This document shows positions 21,878 to 31,625 of a stretch of DNA of 64,000 nt, piece by piece. Made by a program: the position numbers and the translations under genes. The notes beneath the pieces are model-generated. The model ran no database searches, had not been told where the DNA came from, and worked only from the letters and a program-made list of their open reading frames with translations. The DNA comes from Durusdinium trenchii. Taxonomy: Eukaryota > Sar > Dinophyceae > Suessiales > Symbiodiniaceae. The stretch lies in the NCBI GenBank assembly GCA_963970005.1, contig CAXAMN010021718.1, positions 423,034 to 487,033 of the forward strand. Direction: 5' to 3'. Each line of letters starts with the position of its first letter. The stretch's first letter is position 1.

Positions 21878-24800
21878 ACCCAATATATGTCTGTTGTTGT
21901 TGGTGTGACATCATAGACCTCATACCCATCCTGCTGTCTTGAAGCCTGAGGCCCTCTGCATCCGATCGGTAGTAGTAGTAGTAGCTTCTTAAGCTTGCTA
22001 GCTTACCTCGTTACTTCCTTCCTTCCTTACTTGCTTATGTCAACCATTTCTTCTAGGTTGGAGGCCGCTACTAGGGTGGAGGCCATTGCTCTTAGGCTGC
22101 AGGCTCTTCAGTTGAAGGACTGACGGCCCACTGTTCGCCTCACCGCCGACCGGCCCACTCCGACGCCTAACCCATCGGCACGCGACGTCCGACCGGGCCG
22201 ACCGGGTCGACCGGGACCCGACGTCCGACGTCCGGTTCTGAAAAAGGAGGAGGTACCAAGCCGAAGCAACCGGAGGAAGACTGGGGAAACCCACTTCGTG
22301 TTAGCTTAGGCGTTATTAACCTTATGAGTGTCTGAAACATGTTCCATGCCCAAACTGTTGGAGTTCCAAAACTGGCGTCGCCAGCTTGGATGGGGAATGC
22401 CATTTAAGAGTTCGGTTGATCACGTGGACTCACGAGCCCAAGGAAAACATCTTCCGACATCATCCCCATGCCCCCCCACACCAAGGGGCTGTGCGAGCAT
22501 CAGGCTTCCAATAGTCCTTGATCGCCAGTCCTCGAGCGTCGGGCGGCCGCAGTGCACCTGGTGTTTCTTCTTTTGGTCGACTCTGCCAGTGCTCTTCACA
22601 GTCAGGTCCCCAGCTGAAACATGGAAAGACACGAAGTAGCTCGAAGTCACATGACGCCGCCATAACAGCGGTCTCCTCTGCGTGGAAGTTCCAGTTGCGC
22701 CCAATGCACCCACCATTGACGGAATTTGCTTGGGGGCTCTTTACAAGCGCATGAGACAACCTTTTGGCTTCCGCATGGGCAAAAGCGAACCAAAGTTCAA
22801 ACAATTTGCTTTGCACAACAAACAACAGCCGTTGATCCAAACACTTCGAAAGCTGCGCTTCGCTCCTCAAACCCTCCCGTCTGGCACTCGCGCTGTCTGA
22901 CCGCGCGTGACAGGCGTGTCGCTCTCGCGTCTCCTGGCGTGTTGGGGAACGTCTGCGTGAGCACACGCAAGCGAACCTCTGCGGAGAACGTCGTGGGTCT
23001 TGCGACGAGATGGGCGGAGAAAGCAGCAGGCATGGCTAAATGCTTCCTGGCTCGTGAAACAAACTGTGGCACGGCAGTCGGTTCTGGGGGCGAATGCAAC
23101 TTTGGTGCAAGTTCGACATAAACGACTTCATGCTCTACTCGTGCCTTGCGTATCATTCTGCATCCTCGCGCCAGTGAAACCACTCATCCTCACACCAATC
23201 CTGCAACTTGCCCATCCATCGCAACTCACCCTCATGCCCCATACTTGGAAACACTTCGTTAAGGACGGACGTAGCAGAATTGATCTATATAGAACCGCAC
23301 TTTTCGAGTTTGGGACCGCTCTGTTTCCAAAGCGGCCAGGCCATGCTTCGATACAATTGAGGCAAAGCGAATCCATCCATGCTGTCTCACGGAAGAAGAG
23401 GGCCAGACAGCTGGTGAATACAAAAGACTCTGTCCGTTCACGAGTCCAATGGCTTCCTTGCTACAGCAGAAGCTGAAGTCTTGTAGTCCCTCGCGTGTGT
23501 TTGACACCCAGGTCCTCTCACGGACTTCTGCTCCAATGCAAGGAAATCGAAACTCGCGGGGGAGACAACTGGAAGCCCAATGGATTTCTCCGCGATCTGT
23601 GTGGAGTCTTACGCCTTTGCGATCCAAGGGAGTTGGTTTTTGTGTGGCCAAGACTGGCGAAAGTCACTTCAACATCTTTTTTCAATGTGCGTTCGAACCT
23701 CTCATGGTACAGAACATCAGGAACATCTGATTTGAAAGTATAGGACTACCGCGGATGCTACCCGTCACCTTCTCTCACAACCTCGCGATGTTTCACCACC
23801 TCTCGTCGCCGAACACGAAAGCACGACCACCGCGGCGTCCGTCACCACCGCACCGCACCTGGGCAGTCTTCTCGATCTCCGCGATGTCGGCGGCGAGCTC
23901 GCGCTCTTGGCTCGGTGTGAGGATCCTCGACGGAGGTAGACGCGGATCAGTCCCAAGTGACGTCGACCGCAACGAGTGACGGGGACGGTTAGACGGCCAG
24001 TCGAGCTCCCATAGGGAGATCCCGTACGCAAGTCCGACAGGGCGAGAGATTTGGCATCTTTTAGGAGACCGAACAAAGGGTATACGACAAAAGACCTATT
24101 GATTGAGTGGACCAGGAATCCAATCTCTTTCTTGGAGATCTATTTTGATCTGGAGTGACGAAGTACCTGTGTAGCTGCAGTTGTGTTGGATGCTTTCACT
24201 GCGACTAATCGAGTCCCACTCTGACTATGTATCCACCGGCCCGGGTCGCAACATACACGCTTTCTCGGAAGCCTGGAAGCAGCAAACGAGCACTGGTGAT
24301 GACATGTACGTCCAAACGAACATACCCAAACACAAACGCGCCAATCACAACCTTCCGGAGCACGAGCATCGCAACATCACATAGCAGGAATTCCCCCCTT
24401 CACCTCAGAAGTGTTCCATGAAGGACCCAAGTTCTACAACCCATCTCTTCATCCATCCAAGCCCTACAATCATCTGGAATTGATGATGGTCCAGTGGTCC
24501 ACGATCCAAGAGCAATCCATCTCTAAGATGGCCTCCGCCCATACCCCTTCTTGGGACCATTCCGCAGCGAAATCGACGATCTCTCCCACCACCGCACCGT
24601 GGAGACGCGCCTCGCCACGTCCCGGCCACCGAAACCCCCCCTGGCGGAACGACAACGAAAGCCCCCCTCCTGGCCACGTCGATCACCGGTGTGGAGGCGC
24701 CATCGGTCTTGGGGAGCAGTTCCGGGCGATTCACGCCTGGCCGCGCGGCCGCGCCAACGGAACGGTGCGCCGGCTGCCGTTCCGGGAGCAGTTGTGCTCG

Positions 24801-24903
24801 GTTGACGGTGTTTGGATCGGCGTTATGGCGTCAGATTGATGGTTACATTCGATGGAAATTGAGGAGCTCACCCATGGACTGGCCTCACGAATAACAATAC
24901 ATG
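21878..24903. other. Non-coding stretch with small repeats
   Basis: About 3 kb without a recognisable gene. It contains (TAG)n at 21970-21985, a CTTCCTTC tract at 22015-22030, family A fragments at 22055-22100 and a CCGACCGGG repeat at 22187-22225. Overlapping frames occur throughout 22328-23730 and 23755-24839 on both strands, without domains. Confidence 0.4.
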
Positions 24904-24996
24904 TACCTGGAACCCAACTGACCTCTGTTTTGATAGGAAAAGGCCATATTTTGAGTGGTTGGTGGTCCAAAATAGAGGTCATTCAGGTTCTAGGTA
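24904..24996. mobile_element. MITE-like element, TACCTGGAACC ends, copy 1
   Basis: The 93-bp element starts TACCTGGAACC and ends GGTTCTAGGTA. The arms continue inward through TGACCTCTGTTTTGA and TCCAAAATAGAGGTCATTCA, so about 26 of 30 bases pair. Two more copies lie at 26888 and 27087. There is no coding capacity. Confidence 0.85.
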
Positions 24997-25004
24997 TATA
25001 TTAA

Positions 25005-25138
25005 CCCAGTGGATCCCAGTGGATCCACAAGTACGAAGGAACCAGGGGCCCTTCGGAACCGGTCGGACTGGTTTTAGTCGTTGCCTGGAACCACTGCACT
25101 GGGACTCCCAGCGAGCTCTCGTGGGTTGCCTGGATGCC
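25005..25138 (+). repeat. Family D dispersed repeat, copy 1
   Basis: It runs from CCCAGTGGATCC through GAACCAGGGGCCC, TAGTCGTTGCCTGGAACCAC and GGGACTCCCAGCGA to GTGGGTTGCCTGGATGCC. Related copies are at 42809 and 59462, all in the same orientation. It begins 8 bp after the MITE copy at 24904. Confidence 0.8.
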
Positions 25139-25377
25139 ATGGGTAAGACATATTCATTCAGGAATCGTGAGCTGTGGAGACCTTCAGCAGGCCCATCCTC
25201 ACTAGGAGGAATGTCACCAGTGGGTGAATAAGGGTCGACCGAGTCTTTCCCAGAGATCGGTGAGGATGTTCTGCTCGAAGTTGCAGTGAACACGAGCAAG
25301 AACTGAATGTTGGATAGACGGGACGCCTCTGGGTGAAAGGCCTTCAGCCTTCTGCCCTCCGAAGCCCGCTTTCTCCG

Positions 25378-25880
25378 CTGCTAGGCTGGAGGCCATCACT
25401 ATAGTAGGTTGGAAATGAACTTATAAACTAAAGAGTGGCCATCACTATAGTAGGTTGGCAATTACTAGTAGGTTGGAGGCTATCGCTGGGTTGGACATTA
25501 AGTTCAATAGAGGAACTGGGATGAGAAATAACATATAGTGATTAAGGGTTTTGCTTTCTATATTAACCCACTATATTAGTTATCACTATAGTAGGTTAGA
25601 AATTAAGCTAAACTAAAGAGGATTGTTAAACCACTTAAGTTGTTTTTGCTTTCTCCCTTTTCACCGCCGGCCTTCGGGTCTCCGCGCCGCGGCGGGAGAA
25701 GAAGCGTCGAGTCCCGCCGACGCGAGGAGTCCCGCCTCGGGCGGTGCATCGGTCTGGCCTACGCATGAAATAGAGCTACTAGGAACAAGTGCATCGCTTC
25801 TAGTAACAAGTGCCTTACTAGTAGTAACAAGAAGCTATTAGAAACAAGTGCCTTACTACTAGGAGCAAGAAGCTACTAGC
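25378..25880 (+). repeat. Composite of family A variants and a family B array
   Basis: Family A with the unusual spacer CATCACTATAGTAGG occurs at 25381-25500. A longer block, ATCACTATAGTAGGTTRGAA plus an AACTAAAGAG tail, is found at 25395-25436 and again at 25576-25620. A plus-orientation family B array follows at 25773-25880 (GAGCTACTAGGAACAAGTGC and variants). Confidence 0.75.
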
Positions 25881-26887
25881 TACACTCTGTCGAACACATC
25901 ACATGGAAGTGGAAAACCGCCTTTGTAGAGGACAGTAGTCTTCTAGGGCCCCATTTTCCACTTAGTGAGTCAGAGGGTATATGAACTCCATAGAGGCAGG
26001 AAACTAGGCAGAATACGAGAGCTATGAACTCTATATACAGGCAGGAATTGACCTTCAAATCTTGAGATATCTTGAGTCGAGGCTTTTCAGAGATTTCCTG
26101 ATGTCCTTCTACCATGCGATCAGGGTTTGACCGTGCTTTGACCTGTCCGTGACCGCATATCCCTTAAGACCAACTCCCGGATCTGGACGTGAGCAACGAT
26201 GGGAAAGGATCAACAAGTCCTCTGTCAGACAAAAGAAGGACCAACACCAGAGCGGCTACCACCGGAAACATTAGGGGAACGCCTTCTAATCACGAAATGT
26301 TCAGAATGAAAGACTTGTCCACAAATATCTGATTATAGAATATGATAGATATCCATCAACAAAAACAAAACTGTCTTCGTTTTTCAGATCATCATAGCCA
26401 GATCGTGTTCCCACAGGCCGCCGAGCCAAAGAGAGCACGCCCCGGCGCGGAATCCTGGGTGTACCGATCTGAAACGATGGGCGTCTCGACGGGTTGAGAT
26501 GGGTTCGGGGGCTCCCTGGAAAGGCCTCGGGATCCAAACCCAGGTCTCCTTGGGGTCTTGGAGAACATGACCTACTCCACTAGGAATCATTGACCCTCCA
26601 GTTGCGTCAAACAATAGATTGGCGTCAACACCATGCAGTTCTTGAGATTCGAACGATCCTTAGAGTGGGGTGGCCGCCGTGGACTCCAACCAAAGACCCG
26701 CGATGGGTGAGAAGTCAGAGGATGAGGAGTGTGCAAGTATCAATCTCTATCTGGTGTGACTCCGGTGTGACACGACCTCTTCGATCGGTCCATTGTGAGG
26801 GATGACATCCCAAGCCGGTCAAAAGAAACCAACACGCCGCTAGAAACGAAACAAACCTGCATAATTATTAAGTTGTGTGAGTATACA
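25881..26887. other. Non-coding stretch
   Basis: No gene recognised. Direct repeats of TATGAACTCYATA...GGCAGGAA lie at 25980-26050. Confidence 0.4.
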
Positions 26888-26987
26888 TGCCTGGAACCCA
26901 TTTGACTGTGTCTTGATAGGAAGAGACCATTATTTGGGTGGTTGGTGGTCCAAAATAGAGGTCATTCAGAAATTCCGGTTCTAGGTA
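26888..26987. mobile_element. MITE-like element, TACCTGGAACC family, copy 2
   Basis: The left end is TGCCTGGAACC and the right end GGTTCTAGGTA, with an interior (TGATAGGAAGAGACCAT, GGTTGGTGGTCCAAAATAGA) that closely matches copy 1. Confidence 0.85.
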
Positions 26988-27086
26988 GATTCTATTCAAC
27001 GCTCTTGTTCAATGACCTGACCTTAACATTCCACCACAATTCTTCCACCTCTTAGTTTCCTTCAAGCTCACCGCTTGATGTCCTTA

Positions 27087-27181
27087 TACCTGGAACCTGA
27101 GCTCGACCTCTGGACCACCAACCACCCAAAATATGGTCTGAACTTCCTATCAAAACAGAGGTCATGTCTCGGTTCCAGGCA
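27087..27181. mobile_element. MITE-like element, TACCTGGAACC family, copy 3, inverted
   Basis: The left end is TACCTGGAACC and the right end GGTTCCAGGCA. The interior (TGGACCACCAACCACCCAAA) is the reverse complement of copies 1 and 2. It lies only about 100 bp from copy 2, so the pair forms a large inverted repeat. Confidence 0.85.
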
Positions 27182-27403
27182 TGTACACTCACACGCCATG
27201 TCTTTTGCTAGGGAAAACCCCGGCTTTTTGATGGTTCACTGAGGGCCCCTCCGTACCTCCACGGTTTCCAATCGTACCGTACTGTGGCACAAACCGTGGC
27301 CGCGGCACCGAATTCCAGAGATGTCAGTCTAGCACACACAGCCGTTCTCAAGTCCCACAGCTGCATGGAAGTTGTTGGCTGAAGGATTTGCACAATCTGA
27401 AGG

Positions 27404-27462
27404 CATCCTTGCTCCGTTCGTAGCGATGCCCTTTGCTCCTAATTAGTAGCTTCTTGTTACTA
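27404..27462 (-). repeat. Family B fragment
   Basis: TCCTTGCTCCGTTCGTAGCG and TAGTAGCTTCTTGTTACTA in one short block. Confidence 0.8.
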
Positions 27463-28540
27463 TTTCAGAATCAATGGGATCCTCCTCGCGAGCCCGGCGC
27501 TTGCTGATTAGATCTCATCAGCCCAACGTGGGGAGTTTGATCTCGAAGATGGGAGACCTCTACTCTTCCGACACTGGCTGCGCGAACTCGATGTTCTCTT
27601 CAAGTGCCAACCGTCTCTTTCATGAAGGCAATGGGCGGCCCGCAGGGGCAGTTCTTGTGGCAGCTGAGCATGTGCAACTACTTCAAGTCCTTCAAGCTCT
27701 TTTCATCCCATTGGTGTCTGTGACCTCTGGAGGCCTCCAACCTGCCCGAGGCTGACTTCAAGTGCCTTTTGGTGAGATATGGTCCATGTGCAAGTCAGTC
27801 CCCCGTTCACGGCGTTCACGAGCCCTTGGGGATACCAACGGGTGAACCGGCTGATCGGCTGATTTTTGGACCCACAAGTTTGCACTATCGGAATCACTCC
27901 CTGAAATCGTCATCGGAAGTGGAAAAAACCACCTCTTTGTCACGCCGCGAATTAAAGACAACCACGTGGCGACGAACGCACTGGGCTGCCAGCGTGACCA
28001 AGTTCCATGTCGCCTAGTCACTGTCGTCCGGAGACCAGGCAATCACGTGGGACACTGCGAAACGATGTCGACATGGAGATGGGAACCGGTTGCCCTGGGA
28101 ATTACAGAAAGATACGTCTACAATGTCTTGCTGAAATGATGTACAGGTCCACCATTGGGTTTGGCAATTCCTTCACACTCCGTCGTCCAACTTTGTGATG
28201 TCGCCGACAGGAAGTGCTACACCATGGTCTGACACAAAAGTCCCATGGTTTGGACACCCAAACCGGTCTTGAGGTGCTTTGGGTGGCTGGAGCAAATCAG
28301 CAAGCATCTCAATACATCCAACTATTCACAATCCCACCTATCAAGAGAAAGAGAGGCAGATCTCCTAAAGAACGGAGAAATGTCCAGTACACCTTGATTT
28401 CAGTGGTGTCAGTCATTTCAATGGTTTGGGTCGCTCGCATGCTGCTGGTTGCCCTGCGGTTTCTTCACTCACTGCTCTTCAAGTGGCCGCATGGCTGCCA
28501 ACCAGGGCCAGTAAGGCCATTATACATAGCGAGCCTCAGT
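27463..28540. other. Non-coding stretch
   Basis: No gene recognised. Open frames overlap on both strands around 27758-28042 and show no domain. Confidence 0.4.
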
Positions 28541-28993
28541 GAGGATGGAGGCAATCACTAGTAGGTTAGAGGCCGCTGCTATTGGGTTGGAGGTCATCGC
28601 TAGTAGGTTGGAGGCCATTCCAATTAGGTTGGAGGCCATTGCTATTAGGTTGGAGGCCATTGCTATTTGGTTGGAAGCCATTGCTATTAGGTTGGAGGCC
28701 ATCGCTAGTAGGTTGGAGGCCATTGCTATTAGGTTGGAGGCCATCGCTAGNNNNNNNNNNGCTAGTAGGTTGGAGGCCATTGCTATTAGGTTGGAGGCCA
28801 TCGCTAGTAGGTTGGAGGCCATCGCTATTGGGTTGGAGGCCATCGCTAGTAGGTTGGAGGCAATTGCTAGTAGGTTGGAGGCCATTGCTAGCAGGTTGCA
28901 GGCCATTGCTAGTAGGTTGGAGGCCATCGCTAGTAATTCGGTTCGAGGCCAGTGCTATTAGGTTGGAGGCAATTGCTATTAGGTTGGAGGATG
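28541..28993 (+). repeat. Largest family A array, about 20 units of 21 bp, with assembly gap
   Basis: The 13-nt core GGTTGGAGGCCAT is nearly constant, while the 8-nt spacer changes between CGCTAGTA, TGCTATTA, TCCAATTA and CGCTATTG types. A 10-base N gap at 28751-28760 interrupts it. Since 21 is a multiple of three, all frames that lack a stop in one unit stay open, which produces long repetitive reading frames on both strands. These should not be annotated as proteins. The heptamer GAGGATG stands at both edges (28541-28547 and 28987-28993). Confidence 0.95.
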
Positions 28994-30147
28994 AGTGAAC
29001 CACTTATGTTCACCCTGTCTCCACCCTTCCTTTAAACGCCAAACTGGCCCTCAATGCCTGTTCACCCATCACCAGCTCCATGCACTCTCCATCCTCCTCT
29101 TGGGACGTCGGGCGGATCCTCCTCTTCGCCATGAAAGACAAGAGACACGTGTTGCTTCCCAGCGTTTTGGTCCCAGAAGCCAGCACAACGGGACCAAACG
29201 CAGGTTGATGTGATCTCAAAGGTTTGTGAGTTGGCCTCAAAGGATTGTTTAGCTTGCTAACACCTTCAACTAGAGATAAGTGTCTGGCGACATGTGGCGT
29301 ATTCTGTGAGAGAATGCAGGTCACACCAGTTGATGGTGAGGCGAAAGTAGACAACGTATCTCTGCATGTCTTGTATTCGTAAAAGCGGGTTGTGTTGCAG
29401 TGTCGAAGATCTGACATTCTCTGGATCTCTTGATCAGAATTGTTGCAAGGCTTCAAAGACTCTGTAGACTGATGTAGGGTGGTGCTAGTTCTTGACGAAT
29501 TTCTGGATGAAAGGATCGGTTGATTCGATAAAGTTGAAGCATCTTCTTAGGTTCACATCATGTATGTTTTCATCATTCCTCCATGCACAACATGGCACAA
29601 GACACATCCAGTTGCCATGTTGTTTTCTTCCTATGCATCCCAGTTGTGCAACAGTTGCATCCTGTCTCCATCTGCTCATCACTTCTGTGCAGCTCGGCTC
29701 GGCTCGACCGGTTGGACATGGTGAAACCACACGGACGATTCTGGTGGATGGTGGGTGTCAAATGGTGTCAATTCAAAAACGATTCCGTCTTTCTTATGCT
29801 GGTAGAAATGACTGTATCATTCAGGGACTCTGCAACCCAGGACGATGATGCGATGTTGATACCAGGACTAATCCAGGATGCAGAAGAGGCCGTGGAAACA
29901 GTAACTAGTCCTGGTGTTACACAGGTTGGGGCCATGCCTCAAACGATTTGAGAAGTTGCTTCATCTTCCGAAGCTTTCTACAAGCCAAGCTTGGACATGG
30001 CTGCCTATGCTGTGCGATCGCCAGAAGGTTTCAAATGGTTTCGAGGCTTTAATCAAGTTGAATCTTTGATCAACCCATCAATTCAACGTCAAGAAAAACG
30101 CACCTGGTAGCCGTCTGACAACATCTGACCACTTCAGTGAGTGACCT
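28994..30147. other. Non-coding stretch
   Basis: No gene recognised. Frames at 29010-29456 (minus) and 29492-29951 (plus) lack domains. Confidence 0.4.
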
Positions 30148-30272
30148 CATTTCCGACTTGCCAGAGTAGTAACAAGAAGCTACTAGGGGCTCCTGGCCTT
30201 ACTACTAGGAGCATTCTTACTACTAGTAACAAGAAGCTACCAGGGTGGAGGCCATTTCCGACTTGCCAGAGT
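30148..30272 (+). repeat. Family B/A insertion flanked by a perfect 20-bp duplication
   Basis: The 85-bp insert 30168-30252 carries two family B pieces (AGTAACAAGAAGCTACTAGG) and ends with GGGTGGAGGC of family A. It is bounded by CATTTCCGACTTGCCAGAGT at 30148-30167 and an identical copy at 30253-30272. The duplicated 20-mer is unrelated to the repeats. This is the clearest evidence in the window that these repeats insert with target duplication. Confidence 0.9.
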
Positions 30273-30299
30273 CTCACTTCCTTTTTTCTTGAAAAAAGA

Positions 30300-30351
30300 G
30301 TTGGAGGCGATCGCTCTTAGGTTGGAGGCCATCGCCAGTAGGTTGGAGGTC
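30300..30351 (+). repeat. Family A short array
   Basis: Three plus-orientation units with spacers CGCTCTTA and CGCCAGTA. Confidence 0.85.
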
Positions 30352-31433
30352 ACATCCATTTTTCTTGGAAAGAGAGTTGTTCTTGAACCCGGTGTGAGTC
30401 TCACGACACCGTGTACATATGAACCAAAGCACGTGCGCCACGCAAAAGGTACACCAGAAACATCAGAAATACCCAGTGAATTCGCCATCGCTTCGCTTTC
30501 TTCTCAACCTCTTGGGTAGGGTGGTTCAAAAACTCACTATACTAAGACCTACTTACTTAACCCACACTCCCACACCACGTTTGTCAGGTGCTAACAGTGC
30601 TGACCATGTTTTTTCTCCATCGATTCAGTCCTAGTTCATCGCTGGAATCCTCCAGTCTTCAAAGGAAAGCATTCCACCGAGTAAGACATGAACATATTTT
30701 GAGGATTCAAATGGATTCTTTGTTTTTTCTCATGGATTCTCTTAAAGGATGTATGTCTTCTTTGTTTAAACCTATATCATCCTATATGCAAATATTATCC
30801 GGAGCTTCCTGATTCTTCCTGCACTAGTCTTGATCGTTCAAGGTGTTTCTCTACCAAATATATGGGCGGTTAATATACCTGAGATTACCTGAGGCCGCCT
30901 GAGGCCTGTGGCGGGGTGCAAGTTGCTGGCATTCGAAGTTTCGGGTGATTGATCACAAGGTAAGTAAGATTCACCTACCTCACTGACCCAAAAAGGTGAC
31001 TCCATCATGCATGGTGTCCCTAGCTCCATCTGCAACGCTGCCTGATCCTGCCGCCCTTTTCAAAGGATTCGCTTCCTGCCCTTCGTATGCCCAATGACGG
31101 CGACGCGGCATCTACGCTGTAGGTGAGACCAGTGAGACCAACGGGACCGCCGGCGATGTGCAACTCTGCATGCCGGCGACGGACGGACGAGGATTTGCGC
31201 GTTTTGGGACGACCTTCAAAGAACAAGGCCCGAGCGGTGGAAAGACCAAGCAGTGGAATGATAAACAAACCTTGTTAATAGTAGCGATGCACTTGTTACT
31301 AGTAGCAGTGGATCAAGTTTCTCAAACATATTTCTCCCATACCAGCGTCTTCAAAAGAACTGGAGTAAGACCATGTCAAGAGCATCGGCACGGTGGAGCA
31401 TACCCCCGTCTTGTCCATTTTGATCCACATGTA
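30352..31433. other. Non-coding stretch 5' of the retrotransposon
   Basis: No gene recognised. A small family B piece lies at 31276-31306, with AGCAGTGGA on each side (31249-31257 and 31304-31312). Just upstream of the element is the left half of its palindromic target (CATGTACC). Confidence 0.45.
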
Positions 31434-31438
31434 CCTGG
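31434..31438. other. Target-site duplication, left (CCTGG)
   Basis: CCTGG directly precedes the TG of the 5' LTR and recurs directly after the CA of the 3' LTR at 38825-38829. Five base pairs is the usual size for Copia-type elements. Confidence 0.9.
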
Positions 31439-31525
31439 TGCAAATTCCATTTCCGTCCATTCAACGTGACAGCTCAAGGGACCCCCTTAGGCATGTGTCA
31501 AAAGTCCGCCGCTATCCATTTCGCA
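31439..31525 (+). repeat. 5' LTR, 87 bp
   Basis: It starts TGCAAATTCCATTTCC and ends CCATTTCGCA. It is identical over all 87 bases to the repeat at 38738-38824. Most Copia LTRs are several times longer, so promoter, R and terminator functions must be very compact or partly internal. No TATA box is visible. Confidence 0.95.
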
Positions 31526-31541
31526 TGGTAGCCGGGCCGCC
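31526..31541 (+). other. Primer-binding site
   Basis: TGGTAGCCGGGCCGCC follows the LTR without a gap and starts with TGG, complementary to a tRNA 3' CCA. The implied acceptor end is ...CCCGGCU-A-CCA, with U72 and A73. That A1:U72 pair is the hallmark of eukaryotic initiator tRNA, so initiator Met tRNA is the likely primer (inference). Confidence 0.75.
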
Positions 31542-31625
31542 TGGTTTTTAGCAAGATTTGCGACTGGGTTGAAGTTTTGTTTGTTGGAAAGTGGTGGAGT
31601 GGCCTGAGCCCAGAGGCAAAGGGCC

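Noticed and set aside
28520-29003. Long repetitive reading frames on both strands (MASNLLA..., RLEAIAS...)
   Set aside because: They are products of the 21-bp family A unit, whose length is a multiple of three; open in several phases at once and containing the N gap.
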